This document shows, one piece after another, positions 60,780-64,000 of a DNA stretch of 64,000 bases. Both the position numbers and the translations under genes were made by a program. Position 1 is the stretch's first letter; each line of letters opens with the position of its first letter. The notes beneath the pieces are model-generated. The model did not search any database, was not told the DNA's origin, and saw nothing but the letters and a program-made list of their open reading frames with translations. The stretch is from Styela clava (Eukaryota; Chordata; Ascidiacea; Stolidobranchia; Styelidae): the NCBI RefSeq assembly GCF_964204865.1, contig NC_135261.1, forward strand, positions 3,906,001 through 3,970,000, written 5' to 3'.

Positions 60780-62024
60780 CTCTGCCCGACCATGATGTCA
60801 TCGATGGAATCGAATGTAAAACCTATGTCTCGCAAGAAATGTATGTGCCGACATGTGGAAGGTGTCCAAAATCTGGGCTTACTTTCATGTATTGCAATAA
60901 CACATCAGTATGTAGTTATTGTAAACAATCCGGGCTTCTACAAAAGGGGTGCCAAGCCAGAGCCAAGAATTTTCCGTCAATCTTTCACCCGACGAAAACA
61001 TGGTCTGTTCCAAAACCAAGAAAATCACAGATGGAAAATAATACTCAGCCAACTCGTAAAACCAAGGAAAACAACGTGAACAACATATAAAATCAGGCTG
61101 AAAAAATAATTGAACCCAACAGGATAGCACCCAATTAACTCAGGCTGACACCTCTAGAAAACAACAACACATAATCAACCAATTAATGACAAGGATAAAT
61201 CTTCAGTCTGCGAATTTTCCTCTTCGGTTTCGGAATTGCGATAGATCAGTGATTGGTCTGAATGTGAATTTGCCGAGAACATAATAAACCCATAACACCA
61301 CCAAACGACGCACAACTTGGGAGATCGTTAAATGATGCACAACCTAGAAACCACAATCAACCCCAAAAACAACAAGCATCGAATATAAAGCTGAAACAAG
61401 AATCAACCATTGACAACCCGTCGTCTCACCCGCCACCAAAAAGGAAAGGTTATGTTAAGGTATGCGAAGGTTATGGAGCATAACTTTGAAGCTAGCGAAC
61501 CAACAACATCGCTCTTCAGTGACACACCTGAGAAAATACTAGCATACTCGGCACCAGCATGTTTGGAGAAAAACATTCCATATACCAAGCATATTTAATC
61601 TGACTGACTCACATCTGGAAAAATTCGGACTATACTGACAAAAGAATCAGAGAAACAATTTCGTCAGAATCATCTTTTTCGGCCACTATGGAGAAAAAAA
61701 TCGAATGGGAAAAATAAAGAAAGAAAACATACGTAAGTGAGAGAAATATTTTCATGTATCGTCTTTGAGCCTTCCGCCGACGTAAATTCTAAAAACTATG
61801 TGACAAGTAATAGAACTCATGAGACCATTTGTGTTTACCATAATTAGTAGTATACACCTTTTACCGCCCATATGTAGTCTATGGCGAAGTTGAAGATAGT
61901 GTCCTTATACGCAAATGATGTGCGACTCCGTAAACGTGAATTAGATAACTTTTTTAAAAGAGAGAGGCCTTATGTACTGTGTGTACAGACAGTTCATGGA
62001 CTCGACATAACATTCATACCTCAG
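60780..62024 (+). mobile_element. L1/Tx1-like non-LTR retrotransposon remnant
   Basis: A + strand frame near 60800-60980 has two degenerate zinc knuckles of ORF1 type (PTCGRCPKSGLTFMYC and CSYCKQSGLLQKGC, with the usual His replaced). From ATG 61881 a 47-codon frame begins MAKLKIVSLYANDVRLRKRE and continues RPYVLCVQTVHG. This matches the start of the AP-type endonuclease that opens ORF2 of L1/Tx1-like LINEs (family form SLNVNGLR...PD...LQE.H), with several key residues changed. The element stops at 62024; reverse transcriptase is absent. It is an old, broken fragment running from late ORF1 to early ORF2. Confidence 0.6.
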
Positions 62025-63386
62025 TAAGGAGGCGTGATTTTTTTTCCTAACCTGTGAAACGAAATAAAGGATAATCGAATAAGTAATGAATTGTTGAATT
62101 TTGACAAATACTTATTCTATTATTAGTTACAAACTTTAAGTTTTTGGTTTTATTTCATCAGAATAGGAAAAAACAAAAATATTTGTTAAAATCGATTATG
62201 CATAGAACTTTATTTGATGACTTAAATCCGCACGGTGTTGAAAACTAACTTCAAGTAAAAGTTTAATTTCTGAACCAAGTACATTCTCCAAAACATATAT
62301 TAAAAAAGGGAATATATACTCGTATTTATAAATCGCTAATTAATAAAATAAATTTTTTAGGTTATCACTATTGTGTTTTGCCTATAAGTTTTACTCTTAT
62401 TTTAATTGCAGTTTACACACTTTTTCAATTTATTGAAACTTTATATTGGAACACTTCATCAGTTCATTGAGACACTATTTTGGAACGCTTCATAACATCT
62501 ATTTCATTCTGTCATTTTTGAACACGATTTGGAAGTAACATCAAAACATTGTGTGGACAGTTTCTTGGGGTATCCAGGTTTCAGTGAGTGCAGGAGTGAG
62601 TTAAACGACGGTTATACACGACGGTTATACGACTGCGAGTCTGTGCCGAAAGAATTGAATAAGATAAGACTGTACTGCTGTAAGACTCGTAGCATCGTTA
62701 AATATCGTTATTAAACTCGTTAGACAGTTAGTTGTAGAACGCATCTCAGAGATAAATAGAACATTTTCTGTAATCCATATATCACCACCAACTGCAAAAC
62801 TCCGTCCTTATGTCACCACCTCTCTCTCCCACGACTTGCACCAAACGAAGCATTTACCCCAAAACTTCCGACCCTATATCTAAGCATTTGCGTAACACCC
62901 CAGCATGAACCACTGACATATCCTTCATGTGATTTAGATTACCATACCCCAAACTATTGGACTACTACTACAATTATACTGGACTAAGTTTGTTTTAGAG
63001 ATTCTCACTTATATACTTGCAGTAACCCAATACAACTATAGATAATGTAGGCGTGGTCGTGTTCACGCACGGGCATTTTTTTATGATTAATTTATTTTTC
63101 TATTTGATTCCTATAAACTAACAAAACAATAACAAAGAAAACCCACAAGAGATCGAATCAATATTTATTATCATGTTCGGTTATATACAGAAATCACATG
63201 GGGTGAGACAGCTATAAAAAAAATTCTGAGCAATAGACCTCAATAGAAATGGCGACCAATTTACGGCATTGGTTTATACGGTTAATGTTAGTAAATGGAT
63301 AATATCAGTCAAAAGTAAGAATTTATATTTTTGTCGTTTATATTATTCAATCCGTCAACGAAGTTCTGACACGTTTTGAATTGGTT
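62025..63386. other. Intergenic, nothing recognised
   Basis: Includes a short direct repeat (cgacggttata twice near 62607-62632) and a pyrimidine-rich stretch near 62820. No gene or mobile element was recognised. It contains the 3' flank of the lectin gene on the - strand. Confidence 0.35.
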
Positions 63387-64000
63387 TTATATTTCACAAA
63401 CAACACCATGTGTTCTCAAGTCTGGTGTACGATTGAACATTCCCTGATATTTACTCTCTGGATCCTTAACGACGCGAACACCAACATATATGTCCGATGC
63501 ATCGGTATGCGGGTCACCATGCTGCCACACTTCTGATGCTATTGTGATTGGTACTCCATTGGATTGCAAAAGCTGATTTTTCTGTAACAATTTAAAAAAA
63601 AAGTGACTTTCCTATATCACAATATGTCGTAAAGTATATTTTATACTTTGGTTTTTTCGAATTCTTCAATCTTTTTTTTTAAATCAAAAGGCATTGTCAA
63701 CCTGTCCATTATTTGTTAATAAATGTGTTGGGCCAAATTTTCTTCCACGGCGAATTTTACAAAATTGAGTCAAACCGACCTTATACTCCATCCCAGTCCA
63801 AATATAACTCCATGTCCGACCAGACGGGATCAGTGAACGAAGATAGGGTATCAACAGCTTGTAATGAGCAAGGTCGTAAATATTTGCGGGTTTTCCGATC
63901 TTCATTGATTTGCAAGTTGGTTCGGCAACATCCAAGGTTACATTGTACGTGGCATACACCACTGCTCTGTAGCATTTAGAATCATATTTGAATCCACATT
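63387..64000 (-). CDS. C-type lectin domain protein, 3' two exons (runs off window)
   Basis: Exon 64000-63780 (partial) encodes CGFKYDSKCYRAV, an N-glycosylation sequon NVT, TCKSMKIG, and YIWTGMEYK. After a phase-0 intron, exon 63581-63387 encodes ASEVWQHGDPH, SDIYVGVRVV, YQGMFN and the end HGVVCEI. It is a paralogue of the collectin-like gene at 10436-13529: same intron position (after the WTGM-Y block), same four-cysteine pattern lacking the usual third domain cysteine, and the same CEI ending. The N-terminal half lies outside the window, so a collagen stretch cannot be confirmed. No EPN/QPD motif, so calcium-dependent sugar binding of the classical kind is doubtful. Confidence 0.8.

Overview
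The window is nuclear DNA of an animal. It is AT-rich, its genes are split by GT-AG introns (one probable GC-AG), and it encodes animal-type modules: a cadherin ectodomain, a collagen-like stretch joined to a C-type lectin domain, and short single-pass membrane proteins. Transposon debris is dense (hAT-type elements, foldback MITEs, two kinds of non-LTR retrotransposon, a large inverted-repeat DNA transposon). I cannot name the species. An invertebrate, possibly a tunicate or another small-genome marine animal, is only a guess. No rRNA, intact tRNA or CRISPR was seen.

Layout. 0-10 kb: repeats, a 1.39-kb non-autonomous hAT element, a foldback MITE, a small single-exon membrane-protein gene (3.9-4.2 kb) and a nearly perfect 1,225-bp tandem duplication. 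10.4-13.5 kb (+): a complete four-exon collectin-like gene. 15.6-26.3 kb (-): a 15-exon cadherin-like gene whose frame I could follow from signal peptide to stop. 29.2-34.3 kb (+) and 38.6-45.1 kb (+): two single-pass membrane-protein genes with proline-rich tyrosine-containing tails. Their transmembrane exons match that of the cadherin in sequence, and in the 1-to-2 intron phases. 57.9-60.1 kb (+): a fourth gene with the same phase layout, its first exon not found. 63.4-64 kb (-): the 3' end of a second C-type lectin gene, a paralogue of the one at 10-13 kb.

48.47-57.29 kb is one nested mobile element. Long inverted repeats rich in A/T simple sequence lie at both ends, bounded by a 6-bp direct repeat (ctttag). 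Inside are a broken alpha-kinase gene on the + strand and a spliced DDE/rve integrase-type transposase on the - strand. A 2.8-kb non-LTR retrotransposon interrupts the transposase and is flanked by a diverged target-site duplication. A hAT-like element lies in the next transposase intron. The link between a eukaryotic DDE transposon and an alpha-kinase is the most unusual thing here.

How the genes may work together (inference): the cadherin and the three small membrane proteins look like one receptor family built by exon sharing. They have different ectodomains but related membrane segments, and three of the tails carry YxN motifs of the kind bound by Grb2-type SH2 domains. With two collectin/lectin genes at the flanks, the locus resembles a surface-recognition neighbourhood. 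Its function is not shown by the sequence.
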